64,000 nucleotides of DNA, from assembly GCF_020524495.1 (NCBI RefSeq), contig NZ_JAIVLB010000007.1, positions 1 through 64,000 of the forward strand, written 5' to 3'. A model generated the notes under the pieces. That model was not told the DNA's origin. It did no database searches and saw only the letters and a program-made list of their open reading frames with translations. Below, piece by piece: positions 28,217 to 37,965 of this stretch (position 1 is the stretch's first letter; each line of letters opens with the position of its first letter). This stretch comes from Bacillus stratosphericus (GTDB lineage: Bacteria; Bacillota; Bacilli; Bacillales; Bacillaceae). The translations under genes were made by a program, and so were the position numbers.

Positions 28217-29410
28217 TTATTCATATCTGAGGGATTCAATAGGATCAAGTCTTGCTGCTTTATTCGCAGGAATTAAGCCAAAAATAATACCAATGAGCAT
28301 ACTAAACAGCACACCTCCGCACACCACTTGCCACGACACAAGAGATGGCCAGCCAGCAAAGAGGGATACAAGCGAGGCACCACCTAAACCAAGTGCGATC
28401 CCCATCAGCCCACCGATGAGTGTTAAAACGACAGACTCGATTAAAAACTGAACGAGTATTTGAGCCCTGGTTGCGCCAAGCGCCTTTCGAATACCGATTT
28501 CCCTTGTCCTCTCTGTCACAGAAACGAGCATAATGTTCATGACACCGATGCCGCCGACAAGTAATGAGATACCAGCAATCGAGCCAATAATTGTTGTCAT
28601 GACAGACGTAATTTGACCGATGCCTGCAGCGATTTCTTCCATATTGATCATTTCGTAAGCATCTTCTGTATGGTGATTTTCATTTAAACGTGCAGCAGCA
28701 TTCTTTCCTACTTCTTTCATTTGATCAGCGTGTGTGACTTGAATAGACAACTTATCGTATTTATTTAAACCAAATGTGGCAGTGAGCATAGCAAATGGCA
28801 CATATATTTCATTCATATGAAATGAAAGTAGTCCTTTTTGTTTTGCTAAAACTCCGATGACTTCAACTGGCTGTCCGTTCATCCATATCATTTCACCTAT
28901 TGCCTTTTGTCCGTTAAAAAGTTCTTTTTTTAGACCTTCTGAAATAATAGCGGCCCTTCTGCCACTTCTAAAATCAATATCCCGTAAATCTTGTCCTTCT
29001 GCTATTCGTAATGAATGTACATTCGTATAACCTTCATTAATACCGTTTACTGTAGCATCAACTGTTGTATCTTGAAACCTCAATTGCATCCCTTGTGCAG
29101 TTGAGGAGGCGACCTGTTTTACCCCGTTCATCGTCTTAATGCTTTGTATGTCTTCTTCAGTAAATGAGGCTTCAAATAAGGCGTTTGGATTTGCATTTAA
29201 CTCTTCATCAGAAGGCGTATACGTCATATCAATGGTATTGTTTGGCCCTGAAATCGATTCTTTCAACATTTGCTCACCGCCTTGACCGATGGCAACGACT
29301 GCAATCACCGACCCAACACCAATTATAATCCCTAGCATCGTTAAAATTGAACGTAATTTATGAGCTAAAACAGAATTCAGCGCTATTTTGATATTTTCAA
29401 AGAGTTTCAT
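28217..29410 (-). CDS. yknZ: YknZ, MacB-type ABC permease
   Basis: A 397-residue permease with four transmembrane helices (one near 20-42, three in the last 130 residues) and a large extracytoplasmic MacB_PCD domain between them. It contains VTERTREIGIRKALGAT, the coupling-helix motif of FtsX/MacB permeases. In B. subtilis YknWXYZ protects against the SDP killing toxin. It overlaps yknY by 14 nt. Confidence 0.92.
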   Translation of the reverse strand: MKLFENIKIALNSVLAHKLRSILTMLGIIIGVGSVIAVVAIGQGGEQMLKESISGPNNTIDMTYTPSDEELNANPNALFEASFTEEDIQSIKTMNGVKQVASSTAQGMQLRFQDTTVDATVNGINEGYTNVHSLRIAEGQDLRDIDFRSGRRAAIISEGLKKELFNGQKAIGEMIWMNGQPVEVIGVLAKQKGLLSFHMNEIYVPFAMLTATFGLNKYDKLSIQVTHADQMKEVGKNAAARLNENHHTEDAYEMINMEEIAAGIGQITSVMTTIIGSIAGISLLVGGIGVMNIMLVSVTERTREIGIRKALGATRAQILVQFLIESVVLTLIGGLMGIALGLGGASLVSLFAGWPSLVSWQVVCGGVLFSMLIGIIFGLIPANKAARLDPIESLRYE

Positions 29411-30098
29411 TCATAGCGTCTCCTTGCTTCAATCTATCTTCAACTAGGCGGCCATCTCTCACAACTATCGTTCGGTTTGTATACGCAGCAATTTCTTCTT
29501 CATGAGTGACGAGAACAACCGTCGTCCCTTCCTCATTTAGCTGTGTAAACTGTTCCATAATTGAGAAACTTGTTTTTGAGTCAAGAGCACCTGTTGGTTC
29601 ATCTGCTAAGATGAGCTGAGGCTCATTGACAATTGCACGTGCAATGGCCACCCTTTGCTTTTGACCTCCTGACAACTCGCTTGGCATATGTTTCATTCGA
29701 TCAGTCAAACCAACCTTTTCAAGTGCAATTTCCGCACGTTCTTTTCTTTCCTTTTGACTGATACCAGCGTAAATCATCGGAAGTTCAACATTTCGCCTCG
29801 CATTTAATCTAGGCAGCAAATGAAATTGTTGAAAAACAAACCCAATGGATTGATTTCGAATCACTGCAAGTTCTTGATCCTTTGCTGCTGACAGCTCTGC
29901 TCCTTGAAAATGATATTGTCCTAAGGTTGGGCGATCTAAACAGCCGATGATATTCATTAACGTCGACTTCCCAGAGCCAGACGGCCCCATGATCGACATA
30001 TACTCTCCCTTTCCAATGACAAGGTCAATCTCACTTAATACATCAAAAGTTTCTTGTGCTACCTCATAGCTTTTAGTGACATTTGAAAGCTGAATCAT
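29397..30098 (-). CDS. yknY: YknY, ABC transporter ATPase
   Basis: A 233-residue ATPase of the LolD/MacB type: Walker A GPSGSGKSTLMNIIG (about 38-52), signature LSGGQKQRVAIARAI, Walker B LILADEPTGALDS and the H-loop VTHEEE. It supplies energy to YknZ and overlaps both neighbours. Confidence 0.94.
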   Translation of the reverse strand: MIQLSNVTKSYEVAQETFDVLSEIDLVIGKGEYMSIMGPSGSGKSTLMNIIGCLDRPTLGQYHFQGAELSAAKDQELAVIRNQSIGFVFQQFHLLPRLNARRNVELPMIYAGISQKERKERAEIALEKVGLTDRMKHMPSELSGGQKQRVAIARAIVNEPQLILADEPTGALDSKTSFSIMEQFTQLNEEGTTVVLVTHEEEIAAYTNRTIVVRDGRLVEDRLKQGDAMNETL

Positions 30099-31201
30099 TC
30101 AGCATTCACTTCCATTCCATCATACATATCATCTGATGGATTTACGATGATTTGATCTTCTTTGGTTAATCCTTTTGTTACTTCAAGATCATTCCCTGTC
30201 GTTTCTCCAAGCTCTACCTTTACTTTTTTTAATATATTCTTTTCCACAATATATACGTATTGTTCACCATCCTCTTTTTTTATTGCTGAGTCAGGAACGG
30301 TTTGCGCTTGGCGCTTGTCTGTTTCAATTTCCATGATCATTTTAAAGCCTGGTTTTGCATCAGGGTTTTTTCCCTTTATTTCAATTTCAACAGGATATTG
30401 AACGCTTTGATCTCCCGTAGTCGTTTCTGATGCTGCTTGAGCTGGAACAGCGCCCACTTTCTTAACGACTCCTTGCCAACTCTTACCGTGAATGACATCA
30501 GACGTCACCCTTACTTTTTGTTTCTTTTTAACTTTTATGGCGTCATACTCAGAGACCAAGCCTCGCACGATCATTTTTTTCTCATTGCCAATATGTATGA
30601 GCGGCTGTCTCTCTTCTAACTTACCTGCGACAGCCTCTCGCTCAATCGATATCACTGTCCCTTCAATTTTACTATGTATCGTTAAATCTTCTATTTGTGC
30701 CTTTACTTTTTCTTTGTTAAGCTCGGCTTGCTTTTGCTCTAATTCAGCTGCCTTTAATTCTAATTCAAGCTGATCTCGTTCGTTTTTGGAATGAGAGCTC
30801 GGCTCGCCTGCTTTTGTTTCATCTAATTCGCCGAGTCTATTTCGCAATTGTTCGAGTTTTAATGTACTTGTTTCAGCCGCTAGTGCTTGCTGCTGCTCTT
30901 CAAGCTCCAGTTCCTTATTTTCATATGTAAGTAGCAGCGTTCCAGTCTTTACCTTTTGCCCTTCTTTTACTGCAATCTCATTCAGCTTCCCCTTTTCCTC
31001 TTCTACGTAAATGAATTGCTCCTCCGAGAAAGAAAGGCTTCCAGGTGTCATTACCGTAGATGTTACTTCTTTTGGCTTGAGTTTGATTGTTTTAAATGCT
31101 GCTGTAGAAGCAGGTTTTGACTGGTTTTTTGCAATGTTAAATCCAATAAATAGACCAATCACAATAATAAAAATGGACCCAATGATGATTTTCTTTCTCA
31201 T
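30095..31201 (-). CDS. yknX: YknX, membrane-fusion-type subunit
   Basis: A 368-residue HlyD/MacA-like adaptor: N-terminal membrane anchor (5-23), lipoyl half-domains around residues 65-90 and 165-200, a coiled-coil hairpin rich in Leu/Glu/Gln (about 95-165), and beta-barrel and C-terminal domains. It works outside the membrane with YknYZ. It overlaps yknY by 4 nt. Confidence 0.92.
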   Translation of the reverse strand: MRKKIIIGSIFIIVIGLFIGFNIAKNQSKPASTAAFKTIKLKPKEVTSTVMTPGSLSFSEEQFIYVEEEKGKLNEIAVKEGQKVKTGTLLLTYENKELELEEQQQALAAETSTLKLEQLRNRLGELDETKAGEPSSHSKNERDQLELELKAAELEQKQAELNKEKVKAQIEDLTIHSKIEGTVISIEREAVAGKLEERQPLIHIGNEKKMIVRGLVSEYDAIKVKKKQKVRVTSDVIHGKSWQGVVKKVGAVPAQAASETTTGDQSVQYPVEIEIKGKNPDAKPGFKMIMEIETDKRQAQTVPDSAIKKEDGEQYVYIVEKNILKKVKVELGETTGNDLEVTKGLTKEDQIIVNPSDDMYDGMEVNAE

Positions 31202-31210
31202 AAATACATT

Positions 31211-31840
31211 CTACCTCCAGCTTACTGACATGTTGATTGTGGTTCCTAAATATTGAAAAATTAAAGAAAGTATATAAAAGACTCCTACAATGATCCAAGC
31301 TGTTTTCTTCGATATTCGACCGACTTGGATGAATAAAAAGCCTGTTAAAATGAGACTCCAGATCACAAATAGATCAATATTGGCTAACACGAAATGCCAT
31401 TGATCAGGGAGTCGCATAAGTGCGTTTAATGATGTGACAGTTATCTCTTTTGAAACATGAAAAAGAATAACTGCCAAATGAGAAATAATTGTCCCAATGA
31501 TCGTGATTGGTGTGATAAACAGAACTGCTGAAAAAAGTTGCTGAAACGATGCATCACCTTTTGCTAAAAATACGATGAGCTTATATATGGCAGCATTGAT
31601 GACAATCCCCAGTATAAGGCCCATTAGTGTCACCACATACACAGCTTGTAATGGGAAGCTTAATTCTGTCCACATTTCTGCATTCACCAGCTCAGATAAA
31701 TAAGTGACGATGACTGTTAAAACAAGCACGCAGCATAAAGGCCACCAAACGACCGGGTTTTCCCACACTCTTCTCAGATGCTCGGCCGGCCTTATGCTCA
31801 CTCCTATAATCGTGGGCTTTTGAATTTTTTCTTTCATCAA
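31211..31840 (-). CDS. yknW: YknW, Yip1-family membrane protein
   Basis: A 209-residue polytopic protein with five predicted helices in a Yip1 fold, first gene of yknWXYZ. YknW assists assembly of the YknXYZ transporter in B. subtilis. The start is TTG 31840 (7 nt after GAGG) or the next codon ATG 31837; I cannot separate them. Confidence 0.85.
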   Translation of the reverse strand: MMKEKIQKPTIIGVSIRPAEHLRRVWENPVVWWPLCCVLVLTVIVTYLSELVNAEMWTELSFPLQAVYVVTLMGLILGIVINAAIYKLIVFLAKGDASFQQLFSAVLFITPITIIGTIISHLAVILFHVSKEITVTSLNALMRLPDQWHFVLANIDLFVIWSLILTGFLFIQVGRISKKTAWIIVGVFYILSLIFQYLGTTINMSVSWR

Positions 31841-32349
31841 TTGTCATCCTCTCTATGTCACACGAGATATGCAAAAGGCTATTCAAGCTCTTGTTCTTTC
31901 TATTTTATCAAAAGATTGCCAATAAGTGATAGATCATTTGTTATTTTCATTGAAGGAGGCTTGTATCTATTATTCTATTTTTATGAATCACTTTTTCCAA
32001 AGGACACCATGATCCGACCATATTCATATTAAAAAGTATTGATTTTACTTACCTAAAAACATTTTATTCATTAAATAAATGCATTTGGAAATAAATATGC
32101 TTTTCCTTTGGATTCGGATGGCCTCAGTTAGACACAACATTTTTTTGTTAAAATAAGCCTAGTAATTTCTACAATTCCCGACTTTATAAGCCTACCATTG
32201 GTTTCTCCCATAGAACAAATAAGCCTTTAGCATCAATACTTTCATATTAAAAAAATAAAAATAAAAGGATTTTACTTGATCAAAAGTTATTTTTTCATAT
32301 AATGTAAAATAGAGGTAAGTTAAATGATAGTGGAAATGGAGTCAAGTGA
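31841..32349. other. AT-rich intergenic region between yknW and the small Rok gene
   Basis: Over 500 bp without a supported gene. It must hold divergent promoters for yknW (minus) and the sRok-like gene (plus), but I find no consensus sigma-A or sigma-W pair. The long A/T tracts would be good targets for Rok-type proteins, so autorepression is plausible. No terminator is visible. Confidence 0.4.
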
Positions 32350-32727
32350 ATGTTAAGAGAAAAATTGAAAATGCAATTGATTTTACTTTATGAAAAGGAA
32401 CAAGAAGCATGGCAATACTTTCGAAAGGAAAGGGAACTGATTTATCATGAGCTCAAATTACTTGATATGAAAGAAAGTAGCCCCTCTAATGACAAAATAT
32501 ACTACGCTGCAAGGTGTGTAGATATTATTAAAGAGAAAAAGGGAAGCATTGTGAGCACAAAAGAATTAAAAGAACAGCTTCAAGCTAGAACAGATTTCAA
32601 TGTGAGACGAATTAGCGAATTGTATGATCTTATTAAACAGCTCGATCCCCATATTTCAAAGGCACGAAGGGGATGTTTTATTTATGAAGATCACACCCAA
32701 GTACCTCTACAAGCTTTTCACACATAA
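32350..32727 (+). CDS. Small Rok paralogue (sRok-like nucleoid protein)
   Basis: A 125-residue protein aligned end to end with Rok (37966-38547) but lacking its central Gln/Ser/Pro linker. The N-terminal coiled oligomerisation part (KEQEAWQYFRKERELIYHEL) parallels Rok's EVKVIREYQIERDAIYAKL. The C-terminal winged-helix part (AARCVDIIKEKKGSI...KARRGCFIYE) parallels KLREAAIKTLKRHN...PYRGQYILE. This is the architecture of plasmid pLS20 sRok, a Rok-type DNA binder that acts as nucleoid protein and xenogeneic silencer. It lies between yknW and moaD, about 5.6 kb from rok; B. subtilis has no gene here. Start ATG 32350 with GGAG 9 nt upstream. Confidence 0.8.
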   Translation: MLREKLKMQLILLYEKEQEAWQYFRKERELIYHELKLLDMKESSPSNDKIYYAARCVDIIKEKKGSIVSTKELKEQLQARTDFNVRRISELYDLIKQLDPHISKARRGCFIYEDHTQVPLQAFHT

Positions 32728-32762
32728 AAAAATTGGTTACAGCCGCTAGCCATAACCAAATC
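32728..32762 (-). terminator. Terminator between sRok-like gene and moaD
   Basis: TTGGTTA ... TAACCAA hairpin with the U-run on the minus strand (CAATTTTTT), ending the mob/moa cluster. Confidence 0.75.
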
Positions 32763-32774
32763 CTCTAATATCTA

Positions 32775-33017
32775 TTATCCACCACTTACAGGAGGAATGA
32801 GTGCAACAGTGTCCCCGCTACGCACTTCAGCTTTTCCCCTCGTATATATTTCGTTGACTGCAACCATCACGTTTTGTGCAGCATCGACGCCATATACCTC
32901 CTGTAATTCTATTATAATCTCATCAACCGTTGTTTGATCTTTTTGAATGATGATTTGTTGTTTACCGGCCTTCTCAGCAAGGCTGGCGAACAATAATACA
33001 CTAATTATGCCGATCAC
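32775..33017 (-). CDS. moaD: MoaD, small subunit of molybdopterin synthase
   Basis: A ubiquitin-fold sulfur carrier ending in the diagnostic PPVSGG, whose C-terminal Gly is thiocarboxylated by MoeB. From GTG 33017 it has 80 residues (VIGIISVLLFASLAEKAG). That GTG sits inside a GAAGGTG that would itself make a good ribosome site for ATA 33008 or ATT 33005, which would give 77 or 76 residues, the former being the B. subtilis length. The start is therefore uncertain and may be non-canonical. It overlaps moaE by 17 nt. Confidence 0.85.
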   Translation of the reverse strand: MIGIISVLLFASLAEKAGKQQIIIQKDQTTVDEIIIELQEVYGVDAAQNVMVAVNEIYTRGKAEVRSGDTVALIPPVSGG

Positions 33018-33492
33018 CTTCTTTCTTGCTAAGTTGAAGAGCACTCGGTTTTCCTTCTGGATAAGAAACCGTTTCAAGCTGATCACCGATCCATGCCTCT
33101 CCATCTTCCCAGTACTCTTTTTTCCAAATTGGAACAATTTCTTTGATTCGTTCAATGGCATATTCATTTGCTTCATAAGCTGCTTTCCTATGAGGAGCCG
33201 AAATGGCTATCGCGACAGCAATGTCAGATATCTCAAGCATCCCAATACGATGCATAATGGCGACTTTAGTATCAGGCCACCGCTTCTTTATTTCTTGTTC
33301 AATTTGACTAAGCATGCTTTCGGCCATTGGAATGTATGCTTCATAGGTTAAACGCAATGTTTTTTTTCCATTTGTCCACTCTCTTACCGTCCCGATAAAA
33401 GTCGTAATAGCCCCTGCTTTTCGTCTAGTCACATGCTGAATCAATTCATTCACATTAATCGGCTCTATTGTTATTTTAAAAAGTTCATTCAT
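33001..33492 (-). CDS. moaE: MoaE, large subunit of molybdopterin synthase
   Basis: A 163-residue catalytic subunit that inserts two sulfurs into cPMP. Motifs: GAITTFIGTVREWTNGK (substrate loop), YEAYIPMAE, HRIGMLEISDIAVAIAIS and, near the C-terminus, IVPIWKKEYWEDGEAWIGD with the catalytic Lys. It overlaps mobB by 8 nt. Confidence 0.95.
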   Translation of the reverse strand: MNELFKITIEPINVNELIQHVTRRKAGAITTFIGTVREWTNGKKTLRLTYEAYIPMAESMLSQIEQEIKKRWPDTKVAIMHRIGMLEISDIAVAIAISAPHRKAAYEANEYAIERIKEIVPIWKKEYWEDGEAWIGDQLETVSYPEGKPSALQLSKKEGDRHN

Positions 33493-34012
33493 GTGAGGCT
33501 CCTCCCTTCAATAAGTTAAAAGCAAATGTAGTCCCACGCTTATCAGACGCTGAAAATACAGGAAATGAGTAATTCTCGGTTAGCTGAAATACGTTAGAAA
33601 AATAAACTGCTGCTTGTATGTGAGAAAGTGTTGAAAGGTTGATGAGCTCCTTCTCATTCTTTACGCAAATGATTTTGCGATAAGGCGCCTGTTTATATCC
33701 CTCGATGAGGATGGCATCTAACGGAAGATGTTGACACAGTTTGAGCAATTGCTCTAACGTCATGTGCTGCATCGAAAAATGGAATTCGCCTTCTCCCTCT
33801 ACACCAGCGGCAAATGCACCCGCTTGAACATAGCGATTGGTATCTTTTTCTTTGAAAAGTCTATCCGGTTTCCCACCATGCCCATGATGCTTAAAGCAGC
33901 CTAGCTTAAGCTGCTCATGATCAGCTAGCTGACATAATTTTTCAATCAACATGGTCTTGCCGCTGTTTTGATAGCCGACCACTTGTAACATGTTTAATTT
34001 ATCATCCAGCAT
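33485..34012 (-). CDS. mobB: MobB, molybdopterin-guanine dinucleotide biosynthesis GTPase
   Basis: A 175-residue P-loop protein with Walker A GYQNSGKTMLIEKL near the N-terminus and the MobB motif KHHGHGGKPD. It aids MobA. The start is ATG 34012 (GGTGG 6 nt upstream), overlapping the moeA end by 19 nt. A second in-frame ATG, 7 codons later, is possible. Confidence 0.92.
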   Translation of the reverse strand: MLDDKLNMLQVVGYQNSGKTMLIEKLCQLADHEQLKLGCFKHHGHGGKPDRLFKEKDTNRYVQAGAFAAGVEGEGEFHFSMQHMTLEQLLKLCQHLPLDAILIEGYKQAPYRKIICVKNEKELINLSTLSHIQAAVYFSNVFQLTENYSFPVFSASDKRGTTFAFNLLKGGASHE

Positions 34013-35271
34013 TTAGAGCCACCGCCTTCGTACTGAAACAGCAGGACAACGACCTGATCACCTGCTTGAAACCCTCTTGTTCCCCCAGGCAAAACGATGA
34101 AACAGTCAGCATCAGCAACCGATGTTACCGCACTTGATTTATCAAGACCTGTTGGCGTCGCACTCAGCTGACTACCAGTGAACTGAAGTGATGCCCTGAC
34201 AAAACGAGTGAATGGATTGGCTTTTGGAAAATCATGTGTCAGCTTCGCCTCGGCAAAAGCAGGATATGGATTTTCTTTTAAGCACCATCTATACACGATA
34301 GGTTTCACAAGTAATTCAAAGCCAACAAAACAGGCAGCTGGATTTCCTGACAGCCCAAACAGCAATTGACCATTTGGCAGTGCAGCAACGGTTGTCACAC
34401 TTCCTGGTCTCATGGCGACTTTATTAAACAAAACCTCTGCACCAAGCTTTTTATAAATGGCAGGCAGAAAGTCAAAATCCCCGACCGACACACCGCCTGT
34501 TGTGATAAGCATGTCTACCTTGCTCAAGGCTACTTTTACTGCTTCATAGCTTTGATCGAAATCATCGGATACACCCCCTAAATCAAGCGGCTCTCCTCCA
34601 GTAACCAGAACCTGTGCGTAGACCATACTGAGATTACTGTTTCTAATTTTACCGTCCACCATTGCATCACTTACTTGAAGAAGCTCTGTGCCTGTTGAGA
34701 TGATACCGATGACCGGCTTTTTTACAACTGGTACAACCGCATAGCCGAATGTCGCCAATAAGGCAATGACGCCTGGAGTCACTTTTGTTCCTTTTTTGAC
34801 CATCACTTTCCCTTTGAAGGTCTCTTCTCCTTGACGAGAAATGTTATCCCCCTTTTGAAGCGGCCTTTTTAACGACATAAAATATTTTCCATTTTTTTCA
34901 AAGGTCCTAGTCAGTTCAATCATGATGACAACATTTGCTCCATCCGGAATCTTTGCTCCTGTCATGATACGAATGGCTTGAAAGGGGCCGATGGTTTTTG
35001 TTGAAACCATTCCTGCACCAATATGATCAATGACCTCAAATTCAATCGGCTGCTCGCTTGATGCTTCTTTTGTATCTTCAGCCCGAAGTGCAAAGCCATC
35101 ATACGGAGAACGATCAAAGGCAGGAACATCATGGTCTGCCAACATATCCTCTGCAATAAACCTCTCAAGGCTATCCTTTAAAGGAATCCATTCTACTTCA
35201 CCGTATCTTCGATATTGGTGGACTTTCTTTATTGCCTCTTTTACTGGAATTGCCTGCCGTCTTTCCATCAC
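33994..35271 (-). CDS. moeA: MoeA, molybdenum insertase
   Basis: A 425-residue enzyme inserting molybdate into adenylated molybdopterin. The N-terminal domain has AFDRSPYDGFALR (about 49-61) and IMTGAKIPDGAN. The MoCF-like domain has TTGGVSVGDFDFLP and FGLSGNPAACFVGFELLV. It ends with the beta-barrel domain. It is central in the cluster. Confidence 0.96.
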   Translation of the reverse strand: MMERRQAIPVKEAIKKVHQYRRYGEVEWIPLKDSLERFIAEDMLADHDVPAFDRSPYDGFALRAEDTKEASSEQPIEFEVIDHIGAGMVSTKTIGPFQAIRIMTGAKIPDGANVVIMIELTRTFEKNGKYFMSLKRPLQKGDNISRQGEETFKGKVMVKKGTKVTPGVIALLATFGYAVVPVVKKPVIGIISTGTELLQVSDAMVDGKIRNSNLSMVYAQVLVTGGEPLDLGGVSDDFDQSYEAVKVALSKVDMLITTGGVSVGDFDFLPAIYKKLGAEVLFNKVAMRPGSVTTVAALPNGQLLFGLSGNPAACFVGFELLVKPIVYRWCLKENPYPAFAEAKLTHDFPKANPFTRFVRASLQFTGSQLSATPTGLDKSSAVTSVADADCFIVLPGGTRGFQAGDQVVVLLFQYEGGGSKCWMIN

Positions 35272-35280
35272 ATCTCACTC

Positions 35281-36297
35281 CTATATACCCAGCAGTCTTG
35301 CTAGTATTGAATTTGCTACTTTTTCATCATTTGTTCCATGGATTAGTGCACGTCCTCCTTTGAAGCAGACAATCCGGTAAGTTTCATAGCGTACATGGAT
35401 TAAAAAGTCGTTCGCTTCTACCTCACAAATAGAGGACAGCTGCTCTTTCAAATGCTGAAATGAAAGGTTCGCTAAATCCTTTGACACGATTTGTACGGTG
35501 TCTCGTCCGCAAAGGACCGTCGTTTTTTTATGCTGATCACATAAATACGGATAGGTTCTTTTCATGCCGCAAGATGGACAGTCCTGCTGCTTAATACGAG
35601 ATAAATCCATTTTAAAAGATGTTGACTGCCAGACATCAAAGCTGACAAACTTCCGCTCTATTTGCTCCTCATGCCCTGTTAAATATTTTAGTGCCTCTGT
35701 TTGCTGATAAGCAGAAACTATTTGAACTGCAGGTGAAATAATACCCGCTGTCTCACAATTTAGACCACCAACTGGCATTGTCGTAAATACACATGATAAA
35801 CACGGTGTTTTATTTGGCAAAATGGTCATATACATCCCCTGACTGCTCACACAGGCTCCATATATCCAAGGAGTATTCGTTTCTATAGATAAATCATTCA
35901 TCACCATCCTCGTCTCGAAATTATCTGTCGCATCAATAACGATATCCGCTTTGTGAAATAAAGGTCTTAACCGCTCAGCATCTACATCTTCAATGAAAGC
36001 GTGTATGGTCACTTCACGATTAATCTCTTGGAGACGTTTTTTCGACGCAATTGCTTTTGGTACATGTGCCTTTGCATCCTGTTCCGTATAAAGCTGCTGC
36101 CGCTGTAAATTTGAGTACTCCACATAATCACGATCCACAATCGTCAAAGTGCCGACCCCAGACCTAGCGAGCCCTTCGGCTGAGGCAGTTCCCAGTGCAC
36201 CTGCTCCAACAATCAGGACATGACTTTTAGCCAACGCATGCTGGCCTTTTTCCCCTACCGGAGGGAACAAGATTTGTCTTGAATATCGCTCCTTCAA
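35281..36297 (-). CDS. moeB: MoeB, MoaD-adenylating enzyme (ThiF family)
   Basis: A 338-residue E1-like enzyme that adenylates the MoaD C-terminus. The nucleotide-binding [19 protein letters not shown] and Arg finger NLQRQQLY lie in the first 80 residues, with zinc CxxC pairs PCLSC and CPSC later. A short C-terminal extension (about 270-338) resembles a degenerate rhodanese position but lacks a clear active-site Cys loop. The start is TTG 36297 (7 nt after GAGGAGAG), matching the B. subtilis [11 protein letters not shown] start; a longer ATG start at 36330 adds 11 unconserved residues. Confidence 0.92.
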   Translation of the reverse strand: MKERYSRQILFPPVGEKGQHALAKSHVLIVGAGALGTASAEGLARSGVGTLTIVDRDYVEYSNLQRQQLYTEQDAKAHVPKAIASKKRLQEINREVTIHAFIEDVDAERLRPLFHKADIVIDATDNFETRMVMNDLSIETNTPWIYGACVSSQGMYMTILPNKTPCLSCVFTTMPVGGLNCETAGIISPAVQIVSAYQQTEALKYLTGHEEQIERKFVSFDVWQSTSFKMDLSRIKQQDCPSCGMKRTYPYLCDQHKKTTVLCGRDTVQIVSKDLANLSFQHLKEQLSSICEVEANDFLIHVRYETYRIVCFKGGRALIHGTNDEKVANSILARLLGI

Positions 36298-36326
36298 TGT
36301 TGTTCTCTCCTCATCGTTTTTATGTA

Positions 36327-36911
36327 TCATATCATACCGTTTTCAGGTAAATCGCTTCTTTTATTGATATTGTGAAATTCCTTTGATGTCACGGCCAATT
36401 CGTCTTCTAGCACAACGTGCATGTTAAGCTTTTGAAGAAGTTCTTTGATGGCTAGTTGATTCTCTTTTAAACACGCGTGAATAATCGGAAAGCAGCGGCG
36501 GTGATAAAGTGCAAACAAAGGCTGTAACCTTCCCTGCACAAACGGGACAACGGCATCTACATGCTCCTTGCAATAGGACGATAATGTCCGCGCTGTCTCT
36601 TTTCGAATGAAAGGCATGTCACATGCAGTCACCAAATACCAGTCCGCTTCTTTTTTTTTCATAGCAGTATACATGCCTGCAAGCGGACCGCACCCGCGGA
36701 CCTTTTCATCATCTAACCAGACATCTTGTTCACCTCTTGCTTTGAAAAAAGGCACTAGCTCTGGATGACTGATGATGATGATTTGCCCCTCCAAAAGCTG
36801 CTTTTTGACACGCTCATATAGTGGTTTTCCCTGATACAAATGACTTGCTTTTGGCTCTCCAAAACGTTTAGAAGCTCCTCCAGCTAAAATGACATTCACT
36901 ACACTCACCAT
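36327..36911 (-). CDS. mobA: MobA, molybdenum cofactor guanylyltransferase
   Basis: A 194-residue nucleotidyltransferase attaching GMP to molybdopterin, with GTP-binding [18 protein letters not shown] at the start, the metal-binding Asp in VTACDMPFI and [15 protein letters not shown] 36911 lies 5 nt after AAGGAGG and is preferred over ATG 36950. First gene of the minus-strand mob-moe-moa cluster; yknT is divergent. Confidence 0.93.
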   Translation of the reverse strand: MVSVVNVILAGGASKRFGEPKASHLYQGKPLYERVKKQLLEGQIIIISHPELVPFFKARGEQDVWLDDEKVRGCGPLAGMYTAMKKKEADWYLVTACDMPFIRKETARTLSSYCKEHVDAVVPFVQGRLQPLFALYHRRCFPIIHACLKENQLAIKELLQKLNMHVVLEDELAVTSKEFHNINKRSDLPENGMI

Positions 36912-36992
36912 CTCATCCTCCTTATACATGGTTGTTCTAACCACACTCATTTTGCATACGTTATTTGTAACATGAATAAGGAGGGTCTACCT

Positions 36993-37910
36993 ATGAAAAG
37001 CCGCTATGCTTCTCCCCTATTCCATGATCTATCTCAAGAAAATTTATACTTAAAAGCTGAAACTGCCAAATATCAACAAATGATTTCAGATTTACAGTCC
37101 ACGTATACGTATTCTAAAAATAAGAAGTTAACTCAAGAATATCATGAGATGAAAAAGAATTTCACTCAATTAAAACAAAAATTGGTAGAAATGACCATTT
37201 ACCAAGAAGATGCAGCCTCTAAAATACAGGATCTCTCCTATAGCAAATCAGAATTATTACATAAAATCGTCCTTCTCCATGAAATGCTGCAAAAGGAAAC
37301 CTATCAAAAAAGAAAAGAAACAGAAGAAAAGCATCGATTGCATTTGAAGGTTGTAAAATATAAGGAAATCTCTCAACAATTAAACGAACGGTTACTGGAT
37401 CAAGACAAGAGGCTTTCAAAAGAGGAAAAAAAAGGTAATTCGTTATCTACTGTTGTTAAAAGGCTACAGCAAACAATAGGGGATAAAAACGCAGAGCTAC
37501 ATTTATTACAGGAAGGCGTTCGAAATCTTCAGCAGCGCTTTTATGAAACACAAGAAAAATTACTGCAAATTGAAAAAGCAAAAGAAACCATTTTTTATGA
37601 AACGCTCACAAGCTATCAAAAACAGTTAGCAGAAAGCGAGGAATGGATCGCATCTCACTTTGCTGATATTGACCAGTCAGTTCAAACAAATCCCCAGCCA
37701 TTCTCACGAGATCGCATTCTGCAAACTACAGAAGAAATTGAACCTATTTTGAAGAAACTGAACGAACAAGTACAAACACTCCAGGCACAAGTCGACGCAG
37801 TGCAGCGAAATGGAGAGGTCATGACAGTCAAAATCGACGGATTTAAAAAGCAGCGTGATGACATGCCTAAGGAGCGACGAATTGTCTATACAGTTGATCA
37901 AAATAAGTGA
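36993..37910 (+). CDS. yknT: YknT, coiled-coil sporulation protein
   Basis: A 305-residue protein that is almost entirely coiled coil (Lys/Glu/Gln heptads from about 10 to 280), preceded by a short RYASPLF segment. It matches the position and nature of B. subtilis YknT, a sigma-E dependent mother-cell protein of unknown function. The start is ATG 36993 after AAGGAGGG. A CATACGTTA box at 36956-36964 resembles a sigma-E -10, but I see no good -35. Confidence 0.8.
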   Translation: MKSRYASPLFHDLSQENLYLKAETAKYQQMISDLQSTYTYSKNKKLTQEYHEMKKNFTQLKQKLVEMTIYQEDAASKIQDLSYSKSELLHKIVLLHEMLQKETYQKRKETEEKHRLHLKVVKYKEISQQLNERLLDQDKRLSKEEKKGNSLSTVVKRLQQTIGDKNAELHLLQEGVRNLQQRFYETQEKLLQIEKAKETIFYETLTSYQKQLAESEEWIASHFADIDQSVQTNPQPFSRDRILQTTEEIEPILKKLNEQVQTLQAQVDAVQRNGEVMTVKIDGFKKQRDDMPKERRIVYTVDQNK

Positions 37911-37928
37911 TCTGCTCTTGTAAGAAAT

Positions 37929-37964
37929 AAAAAACTGCTGGCTTTTACGCCTAGCAGTTTATTT
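37929..37964. terminator. Terminator between yknT and rok
   Basis: AAACTGCTGG ... CCTAGCAGTTT hairpin with A- and T-runs on both sides, between convergent genes. Confidence 0.88.
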
Positions 37965-37965
37965 T

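Noticed and set aside
28045-28230. 61-codon plus-strand frame near the yknZ terminator
   Set aside because: It runs through the terminator hairpin and the yknZ end, and its composition is not protein-like.
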